Below, piece after piece: positions 10,467 to 19,440 of a stretch of DNA of 64,000 nt. The notes under the pieces are model-generated. The model had not been told where the DNA came from. It saw nothing but the letters and a program-made list of their open reading frames with translations, and made no database searches. Both the position numbers and the translations under genes were made by a program. Numbering within the stretch: the first letter of the stretch is position 1; each line of letters starts with the position of its first letter. This DNA comes from Anoxybacillus tepidamans PS2 (GTDB lineage: Bacteria > Bacillota > Bacilli > Bacillales > Anoxybacillaceae), in contig NZ_JHVN01000015.1 in assembly GCF_000620165.1 (NCBI RefSeq), positions 1 to 64,000 of the forward strand, given 5' to 3'.

Positions 10467-11603
10467 ATGCCTAACGAGAAAGCACATATTCATGAGCTGC
10501 GAACGTTAAAGACGATTGCCGAAACGTTAAACGAAGCCAATGATCTACAAGAAATGTTACATACTGTTTTAAAACAACTGATGGATGTCACAGGACTAGA
10601 ATGCGGCTGGATCTTTTTGATTGACGAAAAAGGAGCCTATTCTTTAGCGGCCGATTATGAATTACCTCCAGCTTTGATGCGGGAAAACAAAAAGCCGATG
10701 TGCGAGGGCGATTGCTGGTGCATAGACCGTTACCATGACGGACGGCTGCAGCGTGCAGCGAATATTATTGAATGCAAACGATTAGAAGATGCCATTGCTG
10801 AAAAATGGGGAGAGACAAAAGGGATTACCCATCATGCAACGATTCCTTTGCGCGCAGGTGAAGAGAAATTTGGGCTATTAAATGTGGCATCGCCTCATAA
10901 AAATTATTTTTCAGACGAAGAACTCGCTCTATTGGAATCGGTCGCTTACCAAATCGGCACTGCGATTAAACGCATCAAACTTGTTGAAAATGAACAGAAA
11001 CTTGCCTTATTGGCGGAGCGAAACCGACTAGCGCGCGATTTGCACGATTCGGTCAGCCAACTGCTTTTTTCATTGCTTTTAACAGCGCGCGGGGCAAAAG
11101 AAATGGCAACAGAAGACAACATAAAAGGAGCGCTAAGCGATATGCAACAGCTAGCGCAAGAGGCGCTTCATGAGATGCGCGCGCTCATCTGGCAGCTGCG
11201 TCCGCAAGGTTTAGAAAACGGGGTTGCCAGCGCTTTAATGAACTATGGCAAAATGCTCGGTTTAAGCGTTAAGGTTGATATTAAAGGAGTGCTTGATCTA
11301 CCGAGCGATGTGGAAGAGTGTTTATGGCGAGTCGGGCAGGAAGCGCTAAACAACTGCAAAAAGCATGCGGGCGTTTCCGATGTGGCCATTCTGATTTCGG
11401 CGCAAAAAGAGCGGGTGAGATTGAAAATTAGCGACAAAGGATACGGATTTCATTATACAGGCGAAGAAACATTGTCGCTTGGATTAAAAAGTATGAAGGA
11501 ACGAATTGAGACAGTCGGCGGCATATTCAGCGTTAAAAGCGCCATTGGAAAAGGAACGACAGTAGAAGTATCGATTCCGTTAAGGAAGGGGAGGAAGGTA
11601 TGA
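10467..11603 (+). CDS. yhcY: Sensor histidine kinase YhcY
   Basis: A 378-residue soluble histidine kinase of the NarL-partner class. A GAF domain (about 20-180) is followed by HisKA_3 with ARDLHDSVSQLLFS (phospho-accepting H193) and an HATPase_c domain (N box NNCKKHA, G box DKGYGF). The GAF domain carries a cysteine cluster, CEGDCWC followed 20 residues later by another cysteine, which could hold metal or sense redox. No membrane segment. ATG 10467 has AAGGAG upstream. It overlaps yhcZ by four bases, as in B. subtilis, where YhcYZ resembles LiaSR-type systems. Confidence 0.88.
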   Translation: MPNEKAHIHELRTLKTIAETLNEANDLQEMLHTVLKQLMDVTGLECGWIFLIDEKGAYSLAADYELPPALMRENKKPMCEGDCWCIDRYHDGRLQRAANIIECKRLEDAIAEKWGETKGITHHATIPLRAGEEKFGLLNVASPHKNYFSDEELALLESVAYQIGTAIKRIKLVENEQKLALLAERNRLARDLHDSVSQLLFSLLLTARGAKEMATEDNIKGALSDMQQLAQEALHEMRALIWQLRPQGLENGVASALMNYGKMLGLSVKVDIKGVLDLPSDVEECLWRVGQEALNNCKKHAGVSDVAILISAQKERVRLKISDKGYGFHYTGEETLSLGLKSMKERIETVGGIFSVKSAIGKGTTVEVSIPLRKGRKV

Positions 11604-12238
11604 GCATTAAAGTGTTAATTGTCGATGATCACCATGTAGTGAGAAGAGGGTTGATGTTTTTTTTAAAAACGCAGAAAGATATTCAAATTATCGGTGAGGC
11701 AACAAACGGCGAAGAAGCGGTACGACTTGTCAATGAGCGTCGACCTGATGTTGTTATTATGGACCTCGTCATGCCTGTGATGGATGGAGTGGAGGCAACC
11801 AAAAAAATTAAGGAAACATCGCCCGATACGAAAGTTCTCATTTTAACAAGTTTCTCTGATCAAGATCATGTCATCCCGGCCATTCGTGCTGGCGCCTCTG
11901 GATACCAATTAAAAGATATTGAACCTGATCAGCTTGTTGCAGTGATTCGCTCCATACATCGGGGAGAAAGCCAGCTCCATCCAAAGGTCGCTTCCCATGT
12001 GATGACCCATTTATATCAAGGCGAAAAAAAGGAAGAACAATTGCTAGAGGAGCTGACAAAAAGGGAGAAGGAAGTGTTAGCTGAAATCGCTAAAGGAAAA
12101 AGCAATAAAGAAATCGCTGCTTCTTTGATGATTACAGAAAAAACGGTAAAGACACATGTATCGAATATTTTAGCTAAATTGAACCTTGCCGATCGCACGC
12201 AAGCAGCCCTCTATGCAGTTAAACATCTCGGACTTTAG
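11600..12238 (+). CDS. yhcZ: NarL/LuxR-family response regulator YhcZ
   Basis: A 212-residue DNA-binding response regulator: receiver domain with acidic pocket DD (9-10) and phosphorylatable D55 (VVIMDLVMP), then a C-terminal LuxR-type helix-turn-helix (LTKREKEVLAEIAKGKSNKEIA and EKTVKTHVSNIL). ATGA overlap with the kinase gene indicates translational coupling and that the two are partners. No target promoters can be identified here, though the following azoreductase gene is adjacent in B. subtilis as well. Confidence 0.9.
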   Translation: MSIKVLIVDDHHVVRRGLMFFLKTQKDIQIIGEATNGEEAVRLVNERRPDVVIMDLVMPVMDGVEATKKIKETSPDTKVLILTSFSDQDHVIPAIRAGASGYQLKDIEPDQLVAVIRSIHRGESQLHPKVASHVMTHLYQGEKKEEQLLEELTKREKEVLAEIAKGKSNKEIAASLMITEKTVKTHVSNILAKLNLADRTQAALYAVKHLGL

Positions 12239-12326
12239 TCGTAGGTTTGTTTCTGGCTATTTACGTAGGAAAAATCAGTTTTTTTGTCGATTTGTAAACA
12301 GTTTGTGTGGCTTACACTATAAATAG

Positions 12327-14089
<1,763 letters not shown>

Positions 14090-14091
<2 letters not shown>

Positions 14092-14121
14092 AAGGAAGGG
14101 GGAAATCCCTTCCTTTTTTGT
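14090..14121. terminator. Bidirectional terminator
   Basis: AAAAGGAAGGG, short loop, CCCTTCCTTTTTT between the convergent MFS gene and yhdB. Confidence 0.85.
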
Positions 14122-14123
14122 CT

Positions 14124-14372
14124 TTAGTAATATGCAGGTTCGGCTTCAGTTTCTAAATCGCTTGTTTCTAAAGCGTGGTCAATATAACGCAATAGCGCAG
14201 TAAGCCGCCGCTCGATTACCGAATAATCATGCTCAAAATTATAGGCGTGAAGGAAATGCTCAATTTTTTTTGAAAGTAAATCGTCTTGAGTGCGTACCAT
14301 TAAAATAAGGAGATTATCCCACTCAGACCGGTGTGTATAATACAATGCTCGATCGTAATCAATTGTGTTCAA
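14124..14372 (-). CDS. yhdB: YhdB-like protein of unknown function
   Basis: An 82-residue soluble, helical protein. The frame extends to an ATG at 14390, but AAGGAGG lies inside that extension and is eight bases before TTG 14372, giving the N-terminus MNTIDYDRALYYTHRS. Size, sequence character and position after the yhcY-yhcZ-yhdA block agree with B. subtilis YhdB, which has no known function. The short acidic tail (TSDLETEAEPAYY) is not informative. Confidence 0.75.
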   Translation of the reverse strand: MNTIDYDRALYYTHRSEWDNLLILMVRTQDDLLSKKIEHFLHAYNFEHDYSVIERRLTALLRYIDHALETSDLETEAEPAYY

Positions 14373-14555
14373 TGTTCTTTCCTCCTTCATTGAGGAGTCA
14401 TTGTTAGTTTATGAAAGGCCGTGTATTTCTTGCGCTGTAAATGTTACGCGATTAGCCAAAAAATAAATTATAAACGAAAATGGGTTAAATGTGCGAATGA
14501 AAATGTTGCAATTTTGTGACAAAAATATTATCCTTAAAGAAAGGGGATGATAAGG

Positions 14556-14795
14556 ATGAATGCACGGCACGAAGGTAAAGCAATTACACAAATGTGCAAA
14601 ATGATTGCTTCTGTTGGATTGATTGTTGGATTTTCTTTATTTTTGCTGAGCTTCATCGCAGACGGTTACAACAAAGACTTTTTCTTAACGATCATTAGTT
14701 TAGGGATTATGGGAGCCTCGATGTTTATGTTTGGTTTTGGAACATTTATGGGGATTTTAACAGATACTTTTCAAAAAGCAGAAACGAATTCTTAG
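14556..14795 (+). CDS. Small two-helix membrane protein
   Basis: A 79-residue protein with two hydrophobic segments (about 15-33 and 42-66) and short charged ends. AAAGGGG at 14540-14546 is nine bases from ATG 14556, which is preferred to ATG 14547. I do not recognise a family. It stands alone, followed by a bidirectional terminator and the convergent dedA gene. Confidence 0.6.
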   Translation: MNARHEGKAITQMCKMIASVGLIVGFSLFLLSFIADGYNKDFFLTIISLGIMGASMFMFGFGTFMGILTDTFQKAETNS

Positions 14796-14815
14796 ATGCG
14801 GCTTTTTCTAATTAT

Positions 14816-14845
14816 AAAAGGTGTCCTTAATGGGACACCTTTTCA
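14816..14845. terminator. Bidirectional terminator
   Basis: AAAAGGTGTCC / GGGACACCTTTT stem between two convergent genes. Confidence 0.85.
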
Positions 14846-14847
14846 TT

Positions 14848-15453
14848 TCATTGGACGCGCTCTTTTTTTGTCCGATAATAGTAAATAGCCCCTCCTATTA
14901 TTACAAACAAAACAATCAATAAAACGAGGTATGTACTATAGTGTTCGACATAATGTTTAATTATTTTCCAGTCATTACCTAATTTCTGCCCGAGCGTAAT
15001 AAACGTAAATACCCAAAAAAAGGCGCCGCTGTAAGCATAGAGAGCGAATTTTTTGAAGCGATATTCGTTGATTCCGGCAAGAAATGCGGACACGTGCCTG
15101 ACACCAGGAATAAAATAGCCAATAAACAAAACGAATGGCCCCATTTTCGAGAAAAGGATTTTTGTTTGTTCAATTCGTTTTTCCGTAATATGAATCTTCG
15201 GTCCAAATTTATGTAAAAAAGGGAGACCTAAACGGATGCCTAGATAATAGCTAATGGAAATGCCCAAAAGCGCCCCGATTAGGCTGCATAACAACGCGAG
15301 AGAATATGACATCATTGCTGTGGAAACGTTATATCCGGTATATGTTAATAGCACTTCATCGGGAACAGGAAGCCCAATAATTCCGCCTGCTAAAGCAATC
15401 ATGATGCCAATATAGCCAAAATGTTCAATAAAGTGATGCAAATGCTGCTCCAT
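14848..15453 (-). CDS. DedA-family membrane protein
   Basis: A 201-residue DedA/SNARE-associated (VTT domain) protein. The conserved segments are GLPVPDEVLL near residue 30, and FIPGVRHVSAFLAG near residue 115, with the arginine and glycine residues typical of the family's re-entrant loop. Several hydrophobic helices and a basic C-terminus. DedA proteins are linked to undecaprenyl-phosphate or phosphatidylethanolamine recycling across the membrane; which applies here is not determinable. It is a monocistronic gene. Confidence 0.85.
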   Translation of the reverse strand: MEQHLHHFIEHFGYIGIMIALAGGIIGLPVPDEVLLTYTGYNVSTAMMSYSLALLCSLIGALLGISISYYLGIRLGLPFLHKFGPKIHITEKRIEQTKILFSKMGPFVLFIGYFIPGVRHVSAFLAGINEYRFKKFALYAYSGAFFWVFTFITLGQKLGNDWKIIKHYVEHYSTYLVLLIVLFVIIGGAIYYYRTKKERVQ

Positions 15454-15575
15454 TTAACCACCGCACTTTGATTTTCAAGTTAAGCTTCTCCCCCATTATA
15501 AACGATTTATTGGGTCAAAAGAAATAGCTTCATAAGCCTTTAAAATAAGAACAGGAAATGGTGAATGCCCTTTAC

Positions 15576-15608
15576 AAGAAGCTGGCGCTTGAGGCGTCAG
15601 CTTCTTGG
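15576..15608 (-). terminator. Terminator of the ferritin-like gene
   Basis: AAGAAGCTGGCGC (15576-15588) pairs with GGCGTCAGCTTCTT (15593-15606), overlapping the 3' end of the minus-strand gene. Confidence 0.65.
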
Positions 15609-16055
15609 TTGTTCAAGGGCTAAAATGGAAAAACGAAGCGCATGTTCGATCTCATCTGTCATCGCCCGGAAGAAAACATCGCGAACCTTCATGTCTTTCG
15701 TCGATAAATAAACGTTCCGGTAACTTTCATATGCTTCGAATTCATCTTCTCTCGCTATCTTCAACCCTTCAGCAAACGATGAGAACGTTTTTTGTTCCGC
15801 TTGATAAACAGGCTGAGCCCCAAACAATGAAGTATATAGGTTGATAAATTGCCGCAGGTGAGTTTGTTCATCCTCAAGAGCGTGGGCGATGTAGGAACGT
15901 TCTTCGTTTGTTCTGGCCATCTGCATAAGCTGGTTATAAAACTGGATTGCCGTCGCTTCTCCTTTGATGGCGTTCAACAAATCGCTCGCTAACTTTCGAA
16001 TGCTGCCTGGCTTCGCTTGTTCGCGGTTGTAATGTGGATATGGGTAATAGTACAT
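15597..16055 (-). CDS. Ferritin-like protein (YhjR-like)
   Basis: A 152-residue protein with the four-helix ferritin-like pattern: KGEATAIQFYNQL (Glu on helix A), ALEDEQTHLRQF (ExxH on helix B), REDEFEAYESYRN (helix C) and RAMTDEIEHALRF (ExxH on helix D), giving a probable di-iron site. The Tyr/Pro-rich N-terminus (MYYYPYPHY) is typical of Bacillus YhjR-like and other sporulation-associated ferritin-like proteins. A role in spores or metal/oxidant handling is inferred; neighbours include two probable spore genes. Confidence 0.72.
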   Translation of the reverse strand: MYYYPYPHYNREQAKPGSIRKLASDLLNAIKGEATAIQFYNQLMQMARTNEERSYIAHALEDEQTHLRQFINLYTSLFGAQPVYQAEQKTFSSFAEGLKIAREDEFEAYESYRNVYLSTKDMKVRDVFFRAMTDEIEHALRFSILALEQPRS

Positions 16056-16108
16056 GAGTTCTTTCCTCCTTCCGATTTATGATATGTGCGGAGGAAAGAA
16101 CGAGTGTA

Positions 16109-16222
16109 TTATTTTTCTTCTTTTCCCAGTTGTTCGAAGGATGGCGTTTTTCCGTGCGGCGGGTTTTGTGCTTGCTTCCGCACCGTCCATTGCCGTTCCT
16201 TTTGCCGTTTTGATTGCGTCAT
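16109..16222 (-). CDS. Small basic protein, 37 residues (DUF6254-like)
   Basis: A short gene with an excellent ribosome site: on the minus strand AAGGAGGTGATC is followed, eight bases after AGGAGG, by ATG 16222. The product begins MTQSKRQKERQWTVRKQAQN and ends PSFEQLGKEEK, a hydrophilic, Lys/Arg/Gln-rich peptide resembling the DUF6254 family of Bacillaceae. It lies divergent to sspH. A spore role is a guess from composition and neighbourhood. A longer overlapping frame (16077-16310) lacks a ribosome site and is rejected. Confidence 0.75.
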   Translation of the reverse strand: MTQSKRQKERQWTVRKQAQNPPHGKTPSFEQLGKEEK

Positions 16223-16330
16223 CGAGATCACCTCCTTGTATGATGTTATTTTTGATGTTTTCCATATGCATATTCATTGAGCCAATAGCAAATATTATAA
16301 TCGTTACCAATCGAAAAGGAGGACATCGTG

Positions 16331-16510
16331 ATGGACGTAAGACGAGCGCGAGAAATCGCCGCTTCTCCAGTTATGGCTAATGTCACTTACAACGGCGAGC
16401 GCATTTATATTGAACAAGTGGATGAACAAAGCGAAATGGCGGTTATTTATCCGCTAGGAAATCCAAGCAATAAGCAACGAGTGGCCGTATCAAGCCTGCA
16501 GGAACGTTAA
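16331..16510 (+). CDS. sspH: Small acid-soluble spore protein H
   Basis: A 59-residue protein beginning MDVRRAREIAASPVMANVTY and containing VYIEQVDEQ-like and IYPLGNP segments, the SspH pattern. AAAAGGAGG is eight bases before ATG 16331 (a GTG three bases earlier is also possible). SspH is a minor SASP of the forespore; transcription by SigG/SigF is known in Bacillus, but I could not place a convincing -35/-10 pair here. A terminator follows. Confidence 0.9.
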   Translation: MDVRRAREIAASPVMANVTYNGERIYIEQVDEQSEMAVIYPLGNPSNKQRVAVSSLQER

Positions 16511-16527
16511 AAACCCCCATTATTTCA

Positions 16528-16556
16528 AAAACACCACATGGATGTGGTGTTTTTTT
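16528..16556 (+). terminator. Terminator of sspH
   Basis: AACACCACAT / ATGTGGTGTT hairpin followed by a run of seven T. Confidence 0.85.
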
Positions 16557-16757
16557 CATTCTGTGCCACTGAGATCACCGCAATGGAAAGATTCGCATCT
16601 CTTCGCTTGTGCTGTTTCAGTTATATTTAGATTTTGATGAGCAAAGAACCGCTTTTGGAAATACATTCGGCAATGTTGATCGTAATGTAAAGGAGGAAAA
16701 ATCGTACATGTTCAAGTATTTTTAGATGGAAAGAGAGGATAAGGTGTAGAAAATTTT

Positions 16758-16849
16758 TTGTAAAATTTTTAAATAATTGTATAAAAAAACTATAAAACCT
16801 ACCGATATATCATGGTGAGAGAATCAATTTGATATAAGAGGTAGGTGGG
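16758..16849 (+). promoter_or_regulatory. Promoter and possible RBS-sequestering hairpin of the toxin gene
   Basis: TTGTAA (16758-16763) and TATAAA (16780-16785), 16 bases apart, form a plausible SigA promoter. In the leader, ACCTACC (16797-16803) is exactly complementary to GGTAGGT (16840-16846), which forms part of the ribosome site of the next gene; the fold would hide it. From 16557 to 16757 I see nothing else. Confidence 0.4.
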
Positions 16850-16960
16850 ATGAATATGTCTTTTTTTAAGTCCATAGGCAAAATGGTGAACAAGGCGAGT
16901 CACTATGTAGAGAAAAAAGTGGAAAGCACAGCCAAACACGTGACCAGTGACTTGAAAAAG

Positions 16961-17520
16961 GCAGAGAAGACCGTGCATCAAGCGGTACATAAAGTTGAAA
17001 AGAGAGTCGAACACGCGGCGAAAGAAGTAAAGAGAGATGTGGTGCACATCAGCCACAAAGCGAAAGAAGCGTTTCATCAAGCAGAAAAGAAAGCAGAACA
17101 AGTGGTCAAACATGCAACGCACAATGTGAAAAAGCCGAGAAGGCCGTGCATCAAGCGGTGCATAGGGTTGAAAAGAGAGTTGAACACGCGGCCAAAGAAG
17201 TAAAGAGAGATGTGGTGCACATCAGCCACAAAGCGAAAGAAGCGTTTCGTCAAGCAGAAAAGAAAGCAGAACAAGTGGTCAAACATGCAACGCACAATGT
17301 GAAAAAAGCCGAGAAGGTCGTGCATCAAGCGGTGCATAAGGTTGAAAAGAGAGTTGAACACGCGGCCAAAGAAGTAGTGAAAGATGCGGTGCATATCGGC
17401 CATAAAGCAAAGGAAGTATTTCAGCATGCAGAAAAGAAAGCGGAACAAGCTGTACAGCATGTGGCTCACGATGTAAAAAAAGCCGAGAAGGCGATCCATC
17501 AAGCGGCTCATCAAATGGAG
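16961..17520 (+). repeat. Tandem 174-bp coding repeats
   Basis: Copies begin (GCAGAG or GCCGAG motif) at 16961, 17134, 17308 and 17482. The spacings are 173, 174 and 174 bases, so the unit is 58 codons and the first copy lacks one base. Copies 1 to 3 are nearly identical in DNA; the fourth is diverged. Each encodes alternating KKAEK, HQAVHKVEKRVEHAAKEV and HISHKAKEAF-type helices. Confidence 0.85.
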
Positions 17521-17812
17521 CACAAAATCGGACAAGAAATCAAAACTTTGGAGAAAACCGCTTATCGTGGCGCACACAAAATAGAACAGAAAGCAGAGCA
17601 TATCGCGAAACAGACCGTTCATGATATAATACATGCAGGACAAAAAGTCGAACAAACGGCTCGGCAAATAGCGAAGAACGCAGAAAAATCATGGCATGGA
17701 TTTACGAAACATCCCATTGAAAGCACAGTGGAGTTTGTGAGAGGAGCGGGAGATGCGGCTTTACAAGACGTGACATACAATATGGCACACCGTCCTTATA
17801 ACAGTCCGCATC

Positions 17813-17899
17813 CTGTCGCCTACGAATGGGGACAAATGACGGGACACGCTGTATCGACTGTAGCCGGGGCAATCGAAACAGCCGGGTTCACCGCTTTAG
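17813..17899 (+). repeat. Direct repeat, copy 1 (pre-toxin segment)
   Basis: An 87-base segment nearly identical to 18021-18107, offset 208 bases (a change of frame). It encodes the hydrophobic pre-toxin stretch with GQMTGHAVSTVAGAIE. Confidence 0.85.
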
Positions 17900-18020
17900 G
17901 ACCCACCACTAGATATATATAGCCTTGTTTGCTATTTTGTTTTCGAGAGTCTACACAAAATATATCAAAACTTCCGCATCTCAGTTGTATTTCGAGGTTC
18001 ACGCTGTCATAATAGCCCCC

Positions 18021-18107
18021 TTGTCGCCCATGGATTGGGACAAATGACGGGACACGCTGTATCGACTGTAGCCGGGGCAATCGAAACAGTCGGGTTCACC
18101 GCTTTAG
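18021..18107 (+). repeat. Direct repeat, copy 2 (pre-toxin segment)
   Basis: Copy of 17813-17899. Differences are concentrated in the first 15 bases, and weaker protein-level similarity (NSP-x-VA) continues upstream to about 18008. It leads into the toxin tip. Confidence 0.85.
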
Positions 18108-18787
18108 AAGCAGGCGGCATCGCCCTTAGCAGCACGGGAGTAGGAGCGGCGGTCGGAGCCCCAGCCACTGCCATCGCTGTTGCCGGAGCCACTCATGGAG
18201 CCACTTTAGCGACAACAGGAAGCTCCCACTTCGTCCAACACGCGAAAGAACTGTACCAGCGAATGAGCCGGAGCGAAGGGGTTTCTGAAAAAGCGTCTAA
18301 GGAAATAGAGAATGTTAAATATGGTGAACAATATACAAGGGTTAATTGTAAAAAAACCTTAAAGCCAAATGTAGAGTACACAACAAAAGAAGGATATAGA
18401 TATACCACTGATGATAGGGGACGTATTTCTAGTGTTGAAGCTAAATTAGAGTTAGGAAAAGCCAACCGAAATTCGTACGCTCAAAAAGTAGTAGGAAGGG
18501 AAGATAGACTACCAAATGATGAAGGTGGTCATTTAATAGCAAGTATATTTAAAGGGTCTGGCGATATTGATAACTTAGTACCTATGAATGCTACACTAAA
18601 TAGGAGTGAGTATAAAACTCTAGAGAATACATGGAAAAAAGCTTTAGAAGAGGGGAAAGAGGTAATGATTAAAGTGAAGCCTATATATGAGGGGCAATCG
18701 GTTAGACCGAAAGAATTTAAAATCGACTACTCCATAAATGGTAAAAAATATTCGGAGAGACTAATTAACTATTCAGGAGGTAAGTAA
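18035..18787 (+). CDS. Orphan C-terminal nuclease toxin module (DNA/RNA non-specific endonuclease)
   Basis: A 250-codon open frame without a plausible ribosome site. The first 80 residues are the Gly/Ala-rich pre-toxin segment; the C-terminal domain (about 110-240) has YTTKEGYRYTTDDRGRISSVE, DRLPNDEGGHLIA and GSGDIDNLVPMNATLNRSEY, the Endonuclease_NS_2 pattern found at the tips of YeeF/YobL-type LXG toxins of Bacillus. The GGH motif holds the catalytic histidine and the Asn of the following block binds metal. It is followed one base later by its immunity gene. It is either the displaced tip of the upstream gene or a silent cassette that could be restored by recombination through the 87-base repeat. 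Confidence 0.75.
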   Translation: MGQMTGHAVSTVAGAIETVGFTALEAGGIALSSTGVGAAVGAPATAIAVAGATHGATLATTGSSHFVQHAKELYQRMSRSEGVSEKASKEIENVKYGEQYTRVNCKKTLKPNVEYTTKEGYRYTTDDRGRISSVEAKLELGKANRNSYAQKVVGREDRLPNDEGGHLIASIFKGSGDIDNLVPMNATLNRSEYKTLENTWKKALEEGKEVMIKVKPIYEGQSVRPKEFKIDYSINGKKYSERLINYSGGK

Positions 18788-18788
18788 G

Positions 18789-19199
18789 ATGGAAACGTAT
18801 AAAATGGAATATATATACCAACAAATTGCAGATATATTAGTTAATATGATTCCTGAGGCATGGAGAAAAATCCTGTTATACGCCGAATTTAGAGAAGGCT
18901 ATAAAAAAATTTTTTTCTATTATTATCCAGAAGAAGAAGGAGAGCCGGTATATAGCCTTGATATAGCAGATTTATTTAATGTCGATGAGAATGAATTTGA
19001 TAGGTTAGAAAATGAATTGTATAGCTGTTTTTCTAGATTAAGAGAAGAATTCAAAGAACAAGAGCAAGAACCATGGACGAATTTAACTTACATTTTGGAT
19101 AACACAGGCCGAATGAAAATCAACTATGGATATGACGATCTTTCAGAAATGAGTCCCGTGGAAAAACAAGAAAAGTGGGAAAATGAATATTTAAATTAA
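18789..19199 (+). CDS. yezG: YezG-family immunity protein
   Basis: A 136-residue acidic protein of the YezG/DUF600 family, the immunity partner of YeeF-type nuclease toxins. The pattern IYQQIADILVNMIPEAWRKI at the N-terminus and a Tyr/Phe/Glu-rich middle are typical. AGGAGG precedes the ATG, and it follows the toxin stop by one base, the usual toxin-immunity arrangement. It should bind and block the nuclease in the cytoplasm. It appears intact, so immunity may persist although the toxin scaffold is broken. Confidence 0.85.
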   Translation: METYKMEYIYQQIADILVNMIPEAWRKILLYAEFREGYKKIFFYYYPEEEGEPVYSLDIADLFNVDENEFDRLENELYSCFSRLREEFKEQEQEPWTNLTYILDNTGRMKINYGYDDLSEMSPVEKQEKWENEYLN

Positions 19200-19305
19200 T
19201 TTGCAGAAGCATCGGAAATGTAGTAACTATTCTTGACGATTAGTCCTAGAAAGCATACGAATGCGGTCACATGGCTAGAATAGAATTTCTGTCAAAGTGC
19301 GCACA

Positions 19306-19331
19306 CCCGGATTTTTGTTCCGGGCTTTTTT
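19306..19331 (+). terminator. Terminator after the immunity gene
   Basis: CCCGG / CCGGG stem followed by CTTTTTTC. Confidence 0.7.
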
Positions 19332-19363
19332 CTTTGCGTTGATGTTGCCTAGCTATTTTATAT

Positions 19364-19416
19364 TTGACTTTTTTAATTTTAAAACTACAATATGTAGTAT
19401 AAACTACACACTGTAG
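19364..19416 (+). promoter_or_regulatory. Promoter with two BlaI/CopY-type operators
   Basis: TTGACT (19364-19369) and TACAAT (19386-19391), 16 bases apart, form a good SigA promoter. Two 13-bp palindromes, CTACAATATGTAG (19385-19397) and CTACACACTGTAG (19404-19416), carry the TACA/TGTA half-sites bound by BlaI/MecI/CopY repressors. The first covers the -10 box, the second the start site, so autorepression is expected. Confidence 0.8.
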
Positions 19417-19440
19417 TTTTGATGTAGGGAGGAGAATATA

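Larger units (their letters stand above)
16856..17922 (+). pseudogene. Repeat-rich toxin scaffold gene, frameshifted
   Basis: The start is ATG 16856, six bases after GGTGGG. The product opens MSFFKSIGKMVNKASHYVEK and then consists of repeated, strongly amphipathic Lys/His/Ala/Glu/Val helices (three full copies of a 58-residue unit plus a diverged one). At 17129-17133 the second unit has five A where the third has six, shifting the frame so the first part ends at 17203; the original frame continues from about 17146 to 17922. The C-terminal part (HPIESTVEFVRGAGDAALQDV, then GQMTGHAVSTVAGAIE) is a pre-toxin segment, which ends abruptly after a duplicated stretch. It may be a polymorphic toxin whose tip has been displaced; a sequencing error at the A-run is possible. 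Confidence 0.6.

Noticed and set aside
12292-12323. TTGTAA and TATAAA before the azoreductase gene as a promoter
   Set aside because: Spacing is 20 bases, too long for SigA, so it is not listed.
16077-16310. 77-codon frame on the minus strand upstream of yhjR-like gene
   Set aside because: No ribosome site; the AAGGAGGTGATC inside it serves the 37-residue gene in another frame.
16961-17520. Tandem repeats considered as a CRISPR array
   Set aside because: The unit is 174 bases, fully coding and contiguous; there are no unique spacers or short conserved repeats.
16799-17667. Long open frames on the minus strand across the 174-bp repeats
   Set aside because: They are the shadow of the Lys/His-rich repeats (codons AAR and CAY read backwards as Phe/Met/Leu-rich frames), lack ribosome sites, and copy the repeat period.
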